28,533 nt of DNA from Candidatus Levybacteria bacterium RIFCSPLOWO2_01_FULL_39_10 (GTDB taxonomy: Bacteria; Patescibacteriota; Microgenomatia; Levybacterales; UBA12049), in contig MFOV01000014.1 of assembly GCA_001782515.1 (NCBI GenBank), positions 14,845 to 43,377 of the forward strand, given 5' to 3'. This document shows, piece after piece, positions 7,548 through 13,370 of the stretch (its first letter is position 1; every line of letters starts with the position of its first letter). The notes below the pieces were generated by a model that saw only the letters and a program-made list of their open reading frames with translations, did not search any database and was not told the DNA's origin. The position numbers were made by a program, and so were the translations under genes.

Positions 7548-8102
7548 TTAGAAGCTTACTTTAACAGGTTTTTTTTCATCGGTGGTGGCACCGAAAAATT
7601 CTGCGGGTTTAAAATTAAGAAGCCGAGCAAATAAAACATTAGGGAACACCTGAAGTTTTGTATTGTAATCCAAAACTACGGAATTATAAAACTGTCTTGA
7701 GTACGCGATTTTGTTTTCGGTATCTTCAAGTTCTTCCTGTAAAGCTTTGAAATTTTCAGAAGCTCTTAACTGCGGATAATTCTCGGCAACTGCAAAGATT
7801 GACTTTAGAGCATCTGTCAGCATATTGTTTACTTCTGCTTTTTTCTCAGGAGATTTTGCATTAATAAGAGATGTTCGAAGTTCAGTCACCTTTGTGAATG
7901 TTTCTTTCTCGTGTTTTGCATATCCTTTTACTGTTTCAATGAGATTTGGAATAAGATCAGTTCTTCGCTTCAATTGTACATCAATTTGTGAGAATGCCTC
8001 CTTGACTCTAAGCCTTGCCTGAATAAGAGAATTGTATATGAAAAGCGTAAAAAGAAGTACTCCTCCGACAACTGCTAAAATAATTATCGTTAATGAGTTC
8101 AT
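7548..8102 (-). CDS. lemA: LemA family membrane protein
   Basis: This 184-residue protein has one N-terminal membrane helix (about residues 4-23) followed by the LemA helical domain. The family's hallmark block is clear: YNSLIQARLRVKEAF, then QLKRRTDLIPNLIETVKGYAKHE, and near the C-terminus YNTKLQVFPN followed by FKPAEFF. The role is not well understood, and the family often sits beside htpX, as here. There is 1 nt between the polX stop and this start, so the three genes probably share the polX promoter. It is predicted to face outward, with a short cytoplasmic N-terminus. Confidence 0.94.
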   Translation of the reverse strand: MNSLTIIILAVVGGVLLFTLFIYNSLIQARLRVKEAFSQIDVQLKRRTDLIPNLIETVKGYAKHEKETFTKVTELRTSLINAKSPEKKAEVNNMLTDALKSIFAVAENYPQLRASENFKALQEELEDTENKIAYSRQFYNSVVLDYNTKLQVFPNVLFARLLNFKPAEFFGATTDEKKPVKVSF

Positions 8103-8103
8103 A

Positions 8104-9864
8104 TTATTTTTTGAAAAAGTCTAGTACTTCATTATAACTCATTGTATTAATAATGTCATCTTTTTCTGCCCAACCCCTTCTTGCAATTGCAACGCCGTAG
8201 TACATCAAATCCATCTGATCTTTTTCATGGCTGTCCGTATTTATGACAAGCATGACTCCTCTCTCAATCGCGATTTTCACTAAAGAGTCATCCAAATCAA
8301 GCCTCTTAGGATGTGCATTTATTTCAATAGCCTTGTTATTTTTCTTGCAAAAATCAAAAAGCAAATCATAGTCAAGCTCATATCCCGCACGCTTTCCAAG
8401 AAGTCTTCCCGATGGATGCGCAAGAATTTTGGCTTTTGGGTGAGACAAGCCCTCAATTACTCTTTTTGTCATATCTTCTTTTTTCATTATAAAAACACTA
8501 TGAATTGACACGATTGTTGCGTCAAGAATTTTAAGAGCGTCTTGGGGAAGAGCCAATTTACCATTTGGCAATATGTCTGTTTCCATTAATTTAAAAATTT
8601 TGAAATTCAGTCTTTTCTCAACTTTTTCCGCTTCTTTATTTCTTTTTTCAAGCAGTCTCACAATTTGATCATTTGTGTGCTTTGATTGGCTTGGATTGTG
8701 CTCAGAAAGGCCAATATATTCGTAGTTTAGCCCTCTTGCCTTTTTTACCAGTTCTTCTATTGAACTTTTTCCAGGGTCATGAGATTCCTCAACAGGGAAA
8801 CTCGAATGCAGGTGAAAATCTCCTTTTATGTCTTTTACTTCTACCAAGTTGGGCAATTTATTATTTTTGGATGCTTCTATTTCTCCTGTGTTTTCTCGAA
8901 GTTCCGGAGGAATCCACTGCATTCCCAATGCTTTGTAGAAATCCTCTTCCGTACTATATTTGGTCAGTTTTCCGGTTTTTAAATTTTTAATTCCTTTTTC
9001 ATTAAGCGATAAATTTTTCCCAAGCGCAAACTCGCGAAGTGACACGTTATGATCTTTTGAGCCTGTAAAATGCTGGAGGAGTGATCCAAATTGGCTTGGC
9101 GGAAGAACCATCAGATCCACCTGATTGCCTCCTGTTGTAAGAAAAGAAGAGGTTATCGCTCCTTTTTCAATAAGTCTTTGCCTTCTTGGATAATTTGTGA
9201 AATGTTCAATGACCTCTTTTGGATTATTTGTTGAAACCGCAATATCAATATCCCCAACCATTGATTTCATTCTTCTCAAACTTCCCAACGGTTTTGCGTC
9301 CAAAACGGCCTTGTGTTTTTTAAGGTGGTCAATTATATCGTTTGCAATCTCTAAAGCATAGGGAAGTATCATTTTGGTGGTTTTGCCTTTGCCTTTTTTA
9401 AACTCTTCAACTGCTGTTAGAAGATCTTCTTCTGATTTTTTGCCGAAACCCTCAATCTTTTCAATTTTTCCCTCAATTGCGAGTTTTCGAACGTCTTCGA
9501 GAGCCGTTTTCTCGTTTTTCAGATTAAACTCTGTTGCGATTTTGTACGCCTTTTTAGGACCAAAACTTGGTATTTCCATAAGCCTGAAAACTGCTGGCGA
9601 TATTCCTTTTTTTACATCATCAAAATGTTTAACTCGACCTGTTTTTATAAGTTCCTCTAGACGCAACTTAATTGTTGGACCGACTCCTGGAATTTCATCA
9701 AGCTTTCCTTCTTTATATAAATCTATAACTTGATATGGGGAACCTTCAATAGCCTCGGCTGCTTTTTGGTAGGCTATAATCTGAAAACGGTATTTTTTTT
9801 CGTTTTTAATTGTGTAAGATGCAGCAACTTCCAAAAATAATTTTGAAATTTCTTTGTTAGTCAT
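8104..9864 (-). CDS. polX: DNA polymerase/3'-5' exonuclease PolX (family X polymerase with PHP domain)
   Basis: This 586-residue protein has the full bacterial PolX architecture. An N-terminal 8-kDa-like domain with helix-hairpin-helix turns (IPGVGPTIKLRLEEL near 58; IPSFGPKKAYKIA near 98) comes first. The nucleotidyltransferase palm follows, with Asp205 and Asp207 in GDIDIAV and the third Asp250 in QVDLMVLP. The C-terminal PHP phosphoesterase domain has FHLHSSFP (H351, H353), SEHNPS, AHPSGRL and NTDSHE. The family fills short gaps in base-excision repair, and the PHP domain gives 3'-5' exonuclease or phosphatase activity. All visible metal ligands are present. It heads the polX-lemA-htpX unit from its own promoter. 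Confidence 0.96.
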   Translation of the reverse strand: MTNKEISKLFLEVAASYTIKNEKKYRFQIIAYQKAAEAIEGSPYQVIDLYKEGKLDEIPGVGPTIKLRLEELIKTGRVKHFDDVKKGISPAVFRLMEIPSFGPKKAYKIATEFNLKNEKTALEDVRKLAIEGKIEKIEGFGKKSEEDLLTAVEEFKKGKGKTTKMILPYALEIANDIIDHLKKHKAVLDAKPLGSLRRMKSMVGDIDIAVSTNNPKEVIEHFTNYPRRQRLIEKGAITSSFLTTGGNQVDLMVLPPSQFGSLLQHFTGSKDHNVSLREFALGKNLSLNEKGIKNLKTGKLTKYSTEEDFYKALGMQWIPPELRENTGEIEASKNNKLPNLVEVKDIKGDFHLHSSFPVEESHDPGKSSIEELVKKARGLNYEYIGLSEHNPSQSKHTNDQIVRLLEKRNKEAEKVEKRLNFKIFKLMETDILPNGKLALPQDALKILDATIVSIHSVFIMKKEDMTKRVIEGLSHPKAKILAHPSGRLLGKRAGYELDYDLLFDFCKKNNKAIEINAHPKRLDLDDSLVKIAIERGVMLVINTDSHEKDQMDLMYYGVAIARRGWAEKDDIINTMSYNEVLDFFKK

Positions 9865-9871
9865 TTAGCTG

Positions 9872-9900
9872 ATAATATCACTAAAAAGGGGGCAGAGCAA
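9872..9900 (-). promoter_or_regulatory. Promoter of polX
   Basis: Minus strand: TTGCTC (9895-9900), 17-bp spacer, TATTAT (9872-9877), with the polX ATG 7 nt downstream. The spacing implies a leaderless or nearly leaderless message. Confidence 0.6.
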
Positions 9901-9923
9901 TGTAATCAAAAAATGTTGAAAAA

Positions 9924-9983
9924 GCCTATATTTTGCTTTAAAATATAAATTGGCTTGACAAAACAAAATTTTTGTTTAAAATA
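9924..9983 (+). promoter_or_regulatory. Promoter of the tRNA-Asp/LysM unit with two operator-like palindromes
   Basis: The -35 box is TTGACA at 9955-9960. The best -10 is TAAAAT at 9977-9982 (16-bp spacer). An AT-rich inverted repeat, TATATTTT (9927-9934) with AAAATATA (9940-9947), abuts the -35 box. A second inverted repeat, AAACAAAA-T-TTTTGTTT (9961-9977), occupies the whole spacer. Either could be a repressor site, or chance in AT-rich DNA. Confidence 0.6.
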
Positions 9984-9989
9984 GCTACT

Positions 9990-10072
9990 ACAAATCAAAT
10001 GGGATGGTAGCTGTGGAAGAGGCGGACAAGCAGTTTGTTTAGAGAGATTAATTGCTCGTCCAGAATGATTGA
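9990..10072 (+). other. Leader of tRNA-Asp with a 12-bp hairpin
   Basis: About 80 nt lie between the predicted transcription start and the mature tRNA. GGACAAGCAGTT (10024-10035) can pair with AATTGCTCGTCC (10050-10061), with one A-C mismatch and one G-T pair, around a 14-nt loop. Before it, TAGCTGTGGAAGAGGC (10008-10023) resembles a tRNA D-arm, but no anticodon arm or T-arm follows. I read it as a structured leader or tRNA relic, not a complete tRNA. Confidence 0.45.
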
Positions 10073-10147
10073 GGGTTCGTAGTGAAGCTGGCCTATCACG
10101 CCTCCCTGTCACGGAGGAGATCGCCGGTTCGAATCCGGTCGGACCCG
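10073..10147 (+). tRNA. tRNA-Asp (anticodon GTC)
   Basis: A complete 75-nt cloverleaf: acceptor GGGTTCG with CGGACCC, D-stem GTGA/TCAC, anticodon stem CCTCC/GGAGG around the loop CTGTCAC (anticodon GTC), T-arm GCCGG-TTCGAAT-CCGGT and discriminator G. This is the expected aspartate identity. The CCA end is not encoded (CAA follows), so a CCA-adding enzyme is needed. It lies on the same transcript as the downstream LysM gene, with no terminator between. Confidence 0.97.
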
Positions 10148-10186
10148 CAAAAAAAGTGCTGAGTTAGCAGAAAAGGGAAATAAAGA

Positions 10187-10585
10187 ATGGCAAGAAGAAG
10201 AACTAAAATTAAAAAAGTAGAAACTGAAGCAGTGGCTTCCTCAAATCTAAAAAATCAAGGTGTCAAAGAAACAAGAGTCGGCGATTCCTACATAAGCCTT
10301 GCCTTGGGAATAATAGTTGTAATTGCAATAGCAGCAGTTATTGCCGCTTTTGTAAGAGGAAATCGATATAGGGTTTCAACCCCGCCTCCAACAGAGCAGA
10401 TTGATATTTCGGAAGAGTCAGTCCAAAGAACATATGTTCTTCAGGAAGGCGAAGGCCTTTGGGACGTTGCGGTTAAATTTTACGGTGACGGATTTAAATG
10501 GACAGAACTGGTTAAGGCAAATAAATTAGACAATCCAGATTTTATCGCACCAGGAACAGTTCTTATAATCCCAGCCCTTCAGTAA
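10187..10585 (+). CDS. Single-pass membrane protein with C-terminal LysM domain
   Basis: The 132-residue product has a basic N-terminus (MARRRTKIKK), one hydrophobic helix at about residues 36-57 (ALGIIVVIAIAAVIAAFV), and a LysM domain from about residue 81: TYVLQEGEGLWDVAVKFYGD through WTELVKANKL to APGTVLIIP. By the positive-inside rule the N-terminus is cytoplasmic and LysM is outside, where it could bind GlcNAc-containing peptidoglycan. No enzyme domain is attached, so it may anchor or scaffold at the wall. An AAGGGA purine run lies about 11 nt before the ATG. It is probably transcribed with tRNA-Asp. Confidence 0.87.
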   Translation: MARRRTKIKKVETEAVASSNLKNQGVKETRVGDSYISLALGIIVVIAIAAVIAAFVRGNRYRVSTPPPTEQIDISEESVQRTYVLQEGEGLWDVAVKFYGDGFKWTELVKANKLDNPDFIAPGTVLIIPALQ

Positions 10586-10608
10586 TTTCTTCACGAAACA
10601 CCAAGTGG

Positions 10609-10614
10609 TATAAT
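10609..10614 (+). promoter_or_regulatory. -10 box of the tRNA-Gly locus
   Basis: A perfect TATAAT lies 11 nt before base 10626, where the outer tRNA-Gly-like sequence begins. The -35 region (TTCTTC, 16 bp upstream) is a poor match. Initiation here would begin a few bases before the outer tRNA-like 5' end. Confidence 0.5.
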
Positions 10615-10625
10615 CAAAATAATCT

Positions 10626-10779
10626 GCGGTGGTAGTTCAGTGGCCTCCCTTTAAGCAGATGTAGTGTAGCGGTAACACGCCTCCTTCCCAAGGAGGAAAC
10701 CGCGGGTTCGAGTCCCGTCATCTGCTCAGTTGCTTAAGGGATCAAGGAAGAGACGCGAGTACGATTCTCGTATCCCGCT
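10626..10779 (+). pseudogene. Interrupted tRNA-Gly-like sequence enclosing tRNA-Gly(CCC)
   Basis: The 5' piece (10626-10643) reads GCGGTGGTAGTTCAGTGG, as at the start of a bacterial tRNA-Gly. The 3' piece (about 10754-10779) has a T-arm, GCGAG-TACGATT-CTCGT, then ATCCCGC and discriminator T, close to the end of E. coli tRNA-Gly(GCC). Between them the D-stem 3' strand and a normal anticodon loop are missing. A complete tRNA-Gly(CCC) lies there instead, flanked by CCCTTTAAGCA and TTGCTTAAGGG, which can pair. Only four acceptor pairs plus one G-T remain, and the universal T55 is A. I read the shell as a decayed or interrupted tRNA gene; processing of a composite transcript cannot be excluded. 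Confidence 0.6.
10655..10726 (+). tRNA. tRNA-Gly (anticodon CCC)
   Basis: A 72-nt cloverleaf with all stems perfect or with G-T pairs: acceptor GCAGATG/CATCTGC, D-stem GTGT/ACAC, anticodon stem CCTCC/GGAGG around TTCCCAA (anticodon CCC), T-arm GCGGG-TTCGAGT-CCCGT and discriminator T. CCA is not encoded. It sits inside a second tRNA-Gly-like sequence, and its first three bases take part in the flanking inverted repeat. Confidence 0.96.
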
Positions 10780-10786
10780 CAAAAAA

Positions 10787-10814
10787 AACTGGGCTTTTGC
10801 CCAGTTTCGTTGGA
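10787..10814 (+). terminator. Intrinsic terminator after the tRNA-Gly locus
   Basis: AACTGGGC-TTTT-GCCCAGTT forms a perfect 8-bp stem, preceded by an A-run and followed by TCGTT, so the U-tract is short. It lies a few nt after the end of the outer tRNA-like sequence. Confidence 0.75.
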
Positions 10815-10882
10815 AGTTCACACCCTACCTCCTTGTACATGTAATTTAATACCGAATTATTTTTTTGTCAAGTAATTTGACT

Positions 10883-10906
10883 AATTATGTATATTTTTGA
10901 TATTAT
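10883..10906 (+). promoter_or_regulatory. Promoter of pyrG
   Basis: TTGACT just upstream (10877-10882), an 18-bp spacer and TATTAT (10901-10906) lie 5 nt before the GTG at 10912. This favours GTG as a leaderless start over a TTG at 10897, which would fall within the promoter. Confidence 0.55.
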
Positions 10907-10911
10907 TAATC

Positions 10912-12618
10912 GTGCCCGATAGTAATAATAAGACCTTGCCTGCCGGCATGCAGGATCATAAAGCTAAATACATATTTGTCTCAGGTGGAGTCATATCAGG
11001 AATCGGAAAAGGCGTAACTTCTGCATCTATTTCACTACTTCTTAAATCTGCTGGTTATACTGTAGCACCCATAAAATTTGAAAATTATCTAAATCTTGAC
11101 GCAGGAACAATTAATCCCATAGAGCACGGCGATACTTTTCTTTGCGAGGACGGAACAGAAGCTGATATGGACATCGGAACGTATGAGAAATTTCTTAACG
11201 AGGATATGGGTAAAGATAATTTCGTAACCATGGGCAATATTTATTCCACGGTAATCGATGCCGAAAGAAGATTTGAGTTTAACGGAGAAGACGTTGAGGC
11301 AATACCCCATATAACAGATGAGATTACAAGAAGAATTAAAAATTTGGCAGAGAAAAAAAATGCCGACATTGTAATAATTGAGCTTGGGGGAACAGCAGGT
11401 GAGTATCAAAACGTATTTTATTACGAGGCTGCCCGCATAATGACGCTTCAAAACCCGGGAGACGTAATTCACGTTCATGTTAGTTATGTTCCCACCCCAG
11501 CCCATTTGGGTGAGCCAAAAACCAAACCCACCCAACTCTCTGTTCGCACTCTTAATTCCTTAGGGATTCAGCCCGATTTTATAATCTGCAGGTCTGAAAA
11601 ATTTTTAGACCAAAGAAGACGCGACCGTTTGGCACTTTTTTGCAATGTGAGTCCTGAAAAAGTAATCTCTTCCCCTGATCTGCCATCAGTTTATGAGGTT
11701 CCAATTGTTTTAAATAAGCAAAAGTTGGGAGCGCAAATTCTTGAGAAACTTAATCTTAAGCCGCGGGCGTCCGAACTGGCTGATTGGGAAAAATTCGTAA
11801 ACAAAGTAAAAAAAGTTAAAAGTCAAAAAAAATCCGTTGAAATTACAATTGTGGGAAAATACTTTGGCACAGGTGATTATCAGCTTAGAGACAGCTACGC
11901 TGCGCTTTTTGATGCAATAGACCACGCTTCTTATGAATTAGGAATTGCGGTAAAGACAAGATGGGTGGATGCTGAGAAAGCGGAAAATGAAACCGATACA
12001 GAAAAACTTATCGGAAGTCCTGACGGAATTATTGTCCCGATTGGTTGGGGAATTAGGGGAGCCGAAGGAATGATCAAAGCCGCAGGATATGCCAGAAGCA
12101 AAAAAATACCGTATTTAGGGCTTTGCTACGGAATGCAGCTTGCAGTTATCTCGTATGCTCGGGACGTGGTTGGATTAAAGGATGCAAACACCGAGGAAAA
12201 CGATGAAAAGGGAAAGAATTTAGTAATCCATCTTATGCCAAAACAGAAAGAAATAATGGCACGACGTGCTTACGGCGGGACAATGAGATTGGGAAAATGG
12301 GATGCAATTGTTAAAAAAGGCACAAAAGCGTACAAGCTTTATGAAAAGTACAATGATTTTATAGATAAATCAAAAGGCTTGACTTCAGAACGCCACAGGC
12401 ATAGATACGAGTTTAACAATGATTATTTAGAGAAGTTTGAAAAAGCGGGTTTTATTATCGCCGCAAAATCTGTTGAGGAAGGACTCGTTGAAATCATTGA
12501 ACTTGTGGAAAACGAGCATCCGTTTTATCTGGGAACCCAGGGACATCCTGAGTATAAGTCGCGCCCTCTTAGGCCGCACCCTATATTTTTAGGTTTTCTT
12601 GAGGCAGTGATTGCTTGA
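10912..12618 (+). CDS. pyrG: CTP synthase
   Basis: This enzyme makes CTP from UTP, ATP and glutamine. The synthetase P-loop is YIFVSGGVISGIGKG, and the amidotransferase nucleophile is about Cys405 in GLCYGMQL, with His and Glu in GHPEYKSRP. From the GTG start it has 568 residues. Before the usual first residues there are about 15 extra ones, overlapping a short palindrome (10935-10954); an ATG at 10948 is an alternative start. Two family signatures are altered: GGTVGDIES reads GGTAGEYQN, and the oxyanion-hole segment PGGFG reads PIGWG. The Mg-binding Asp in NLDAGTINP and the Glu in IELGGT remain, so activity is likely. The stop codon overlaps the rplS -35 box. Confidence 0.94.
   Translation: MPDSNNKTLPAGMQDHKAKYIFVSGGVISGIGKGVTSASISLLLKSAGYTVAPIKFENYLNLDAGTINPIEHGDTFLCEDGTEADMDIGTYEKFLNEDMGKDNFVTMGNIYSTVIDAERRFEFNGEDVEAIPHITDEITRRIKNLAEKKNADIVIIELGGTAGEYQNVFYYEAARIMTLQNPGDVIHVHVSYVPTPAHLGEPKTKPTQLSVRTLNSLGIQPDFIICRSEKFLDQRRRDRLALFCNVSPEKVISSPDLPSVYEVPIVLNKQKLGAQILEKLNLKPRASELADWEKFVNKVKKVKSQKKSVEITIVGKYFGTGDYQLRDSYAALFDAIDHASYELGIAVKTRWVDAEKAENETDTEKLIGSPDGIIVPIGWGIRGAEGMIKAAGYARSKKIPYLGLCYGMQLAVISYARDVVGLKDANTEENDEKGKNLVIHLMPKQKEIMARRAYGGTMRLGKWDAIVKKGTKAYKLYEKYNDFIDKSKGLTSERHRHRYEFNNDYLEKFEKAGFIIAAKSVEEGLVEIIELVENEHPFYLGTQGHPEYKSRPLRPHPIFLGFLEAVIA
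10935..10954. repeat. Short GC-rich palindrome in the pyrG N-terminal extension
   Basis: CCTGCCGGCATGCAGG is an imperfect palindrome (CCTGC with GCAGG around CGGCAT). It is much more GC-rich than its surroundings and lies between the GTG start and the conserved start of CTP synthase. It resembles the small CCTGC/GCAGG palindromes that I recall as common in CPR genomes; that link is from memory. Confidence 0.45.
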
Positions 12619-12643
12619 AGAATTTTTAGATTTAAACTATAAT
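12615..12643 (+). promoter_or_regulatory. Promoter of rplS
   Basis: TTGAAG (12615-12620), 17-bp spacer and TATAAT (12638-12643), with the rplS ATG 9 nt downstream. The -35 box overlaps the pyrG stop codon, so rplS has its own promoter even though it directly follows pyrG. Confidence 0.7.
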
Positions 12644-12652
12644 AATAGCCTT

Positions 12653-12928
12653 ATGATTACTCAAACTGATTTCAGAACAGGTGACAATGTAAAAGTTTAT
12701 ACAAAAATCAGAGAAGGAGAAAAAACCAGAACCCAAATTTTTCAGGGAACAGTACTTTCTATAAAAGGAAGAGGGGAAAATAAAAGTTTCAAGGTGCTTA
12801 AAAACGTAGGAGATGTCCAGGTAGAAAGAATCTGGCATGTCGGAAATCCCAATGTAGATAAAGTAGAAGTTGTTGGAAAAATGAAACAAAAAGTAAGACG
12901 AGCAAAACTCAACTATTTGAGAGCTTAA
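12653..12928 (+). CDS. rplS: 50S ribosomal protein L19
   Basis: L19 lies at the 30S-50S interface. The product matches the family core: FRTGDNVKVYTKIREGEKTR, IFQGTVLSIKGRG, then VERIWHVGNPNVDKVEVV and the C-terminal KVRRAKLNYLR. It has 91 residues, shorter than the usual about 115, mainly through a trimmed N-terminal helix and no C-terminal tail. The ATG at 12653 is chosen because a promoter -10 box lies 9 nt before it and the family core starts directly after it. A longer in-frame start at 12611 would cross the promoter and the pyrG stop region. The usual SP(R/K) in VERIFPLHSP is NPN here. Confidence 0.94.
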   Translation: MITQTDFRTGDNVKVYTKIREGEKTRTQIFQGTVLSIKGRGENKSFKVLKNVGDVQVERIWHVGNPNVDKVEVVGKMKQKVRRAKLNYLRA

Positions 12929-12933
12929 ATAAT

Positions 12934-12987
12934 GATCCGTTCGGCTCGCTCAGGCCATCGGCTCTGAGGCTCAGGCTCGAAGAGATC
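12934..12987. repeat. GC-rich imperfect palindrome between rplS and yraN
   Basis: The 79-nt gap is mostly a GC-rich segment bounded by GATC at each end, with repeated GGCTC and a hairpin CTCAGGCC-ATC-GGC(T)CTGAG. Its minus strand begins TCTTCGAGC and ends GCCGAAC, recalling the outer arms of copies 1-3 of the dispersed element, but the middle differs. It may be a degenerate relative. Confidence 0.4.
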
Positions 12988-13007
12988 ATGGTGAGAAACT
13001 TGAATTC

Positions 13008-13370
13008 ATGAAAATTTCTAATCCCACTGCCAGAATGGGAGAAGATTTAGCTGCAAATTTCCTCAAGAAAAAAGGTTACAAAATAATTGATCGGAATTTT
13101 AGACTTGGTTATGGTGAGATAGATATTATTGCCGTAAAAAAAAATACCCTTGTTTTTGTTGAAGTAAAGACCAGAAGAGGTTCGCTTTACGGAACTCCAT
13201 TTGAACAAATCTCCTCAAATAAACTTCGCACAATTGTTCGAACAGCGCAGTTTTACAAATTAAACAATCCCAAGCTTCCCGGTTCTTTGCGAATTGATGC
13301 TATTGGTGTTATTCTTGATGAAAATATGAATCTTAAGGACTTACAACACATAGAAAATATTACGTTATGA
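13008..13370 (+). CDS. yraN: YraN/UPF0102 family protein (endonuclease-like fold)
   Basis: This 120-residue protein matches UPF0102: GEDLAANFLKKKGYKIIDRNFRLGYGEIDIIAVKKNTLVFVEVKTRR. This block contains the E..D...(E)VK pattern of the restriction-endonuclease-like fold. The family is widespread and predicted to act on nucleic acids, but its role is not established. The last bases (ATGA) overlap the DUF763 start, so the two genes are probably translationally coupled. Upstream is the GC-rich palindromic gap after rplS. No clear ribosome-binding site or promoter is visible, so it is probably on the rplS transcript. Confidence 0.92.
   Translation: MKISNPTARMGEDLAANFLKKKGYKIIDRNFRLGYGEIDIIAVKKNTLVFVEVKTRRGSLYGTPFEQISSNKLRTIVRTAQFYKLNNPKLPGSLRIDAIGVILDENMNLKDLQHIENITL

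Noticed and set aside
9374..9733. 119-codon open frame opposite polX
   Set aside because: Antisense shadow; low-complexity Ser/Phe-rich translation typical of shadows in this AT-rich DNA.
9906..10112. 68-codon open frame opposite the tRNA-Asp leader
   Set aside because: It runs through the tRNA-Asp gene and its promoter, so it is not a plausible gene.
10897..10911. TTG start giving a longer pyrG
   Set aside because: The codon lies in the promoter spacer/-10 region; GTG at 10912 fits the promoter geometry.
11089..11535. 148-codon open frame opposite pyrG
   Set aside because: Antisense shadow of the conserved PyrG synthetase domain.
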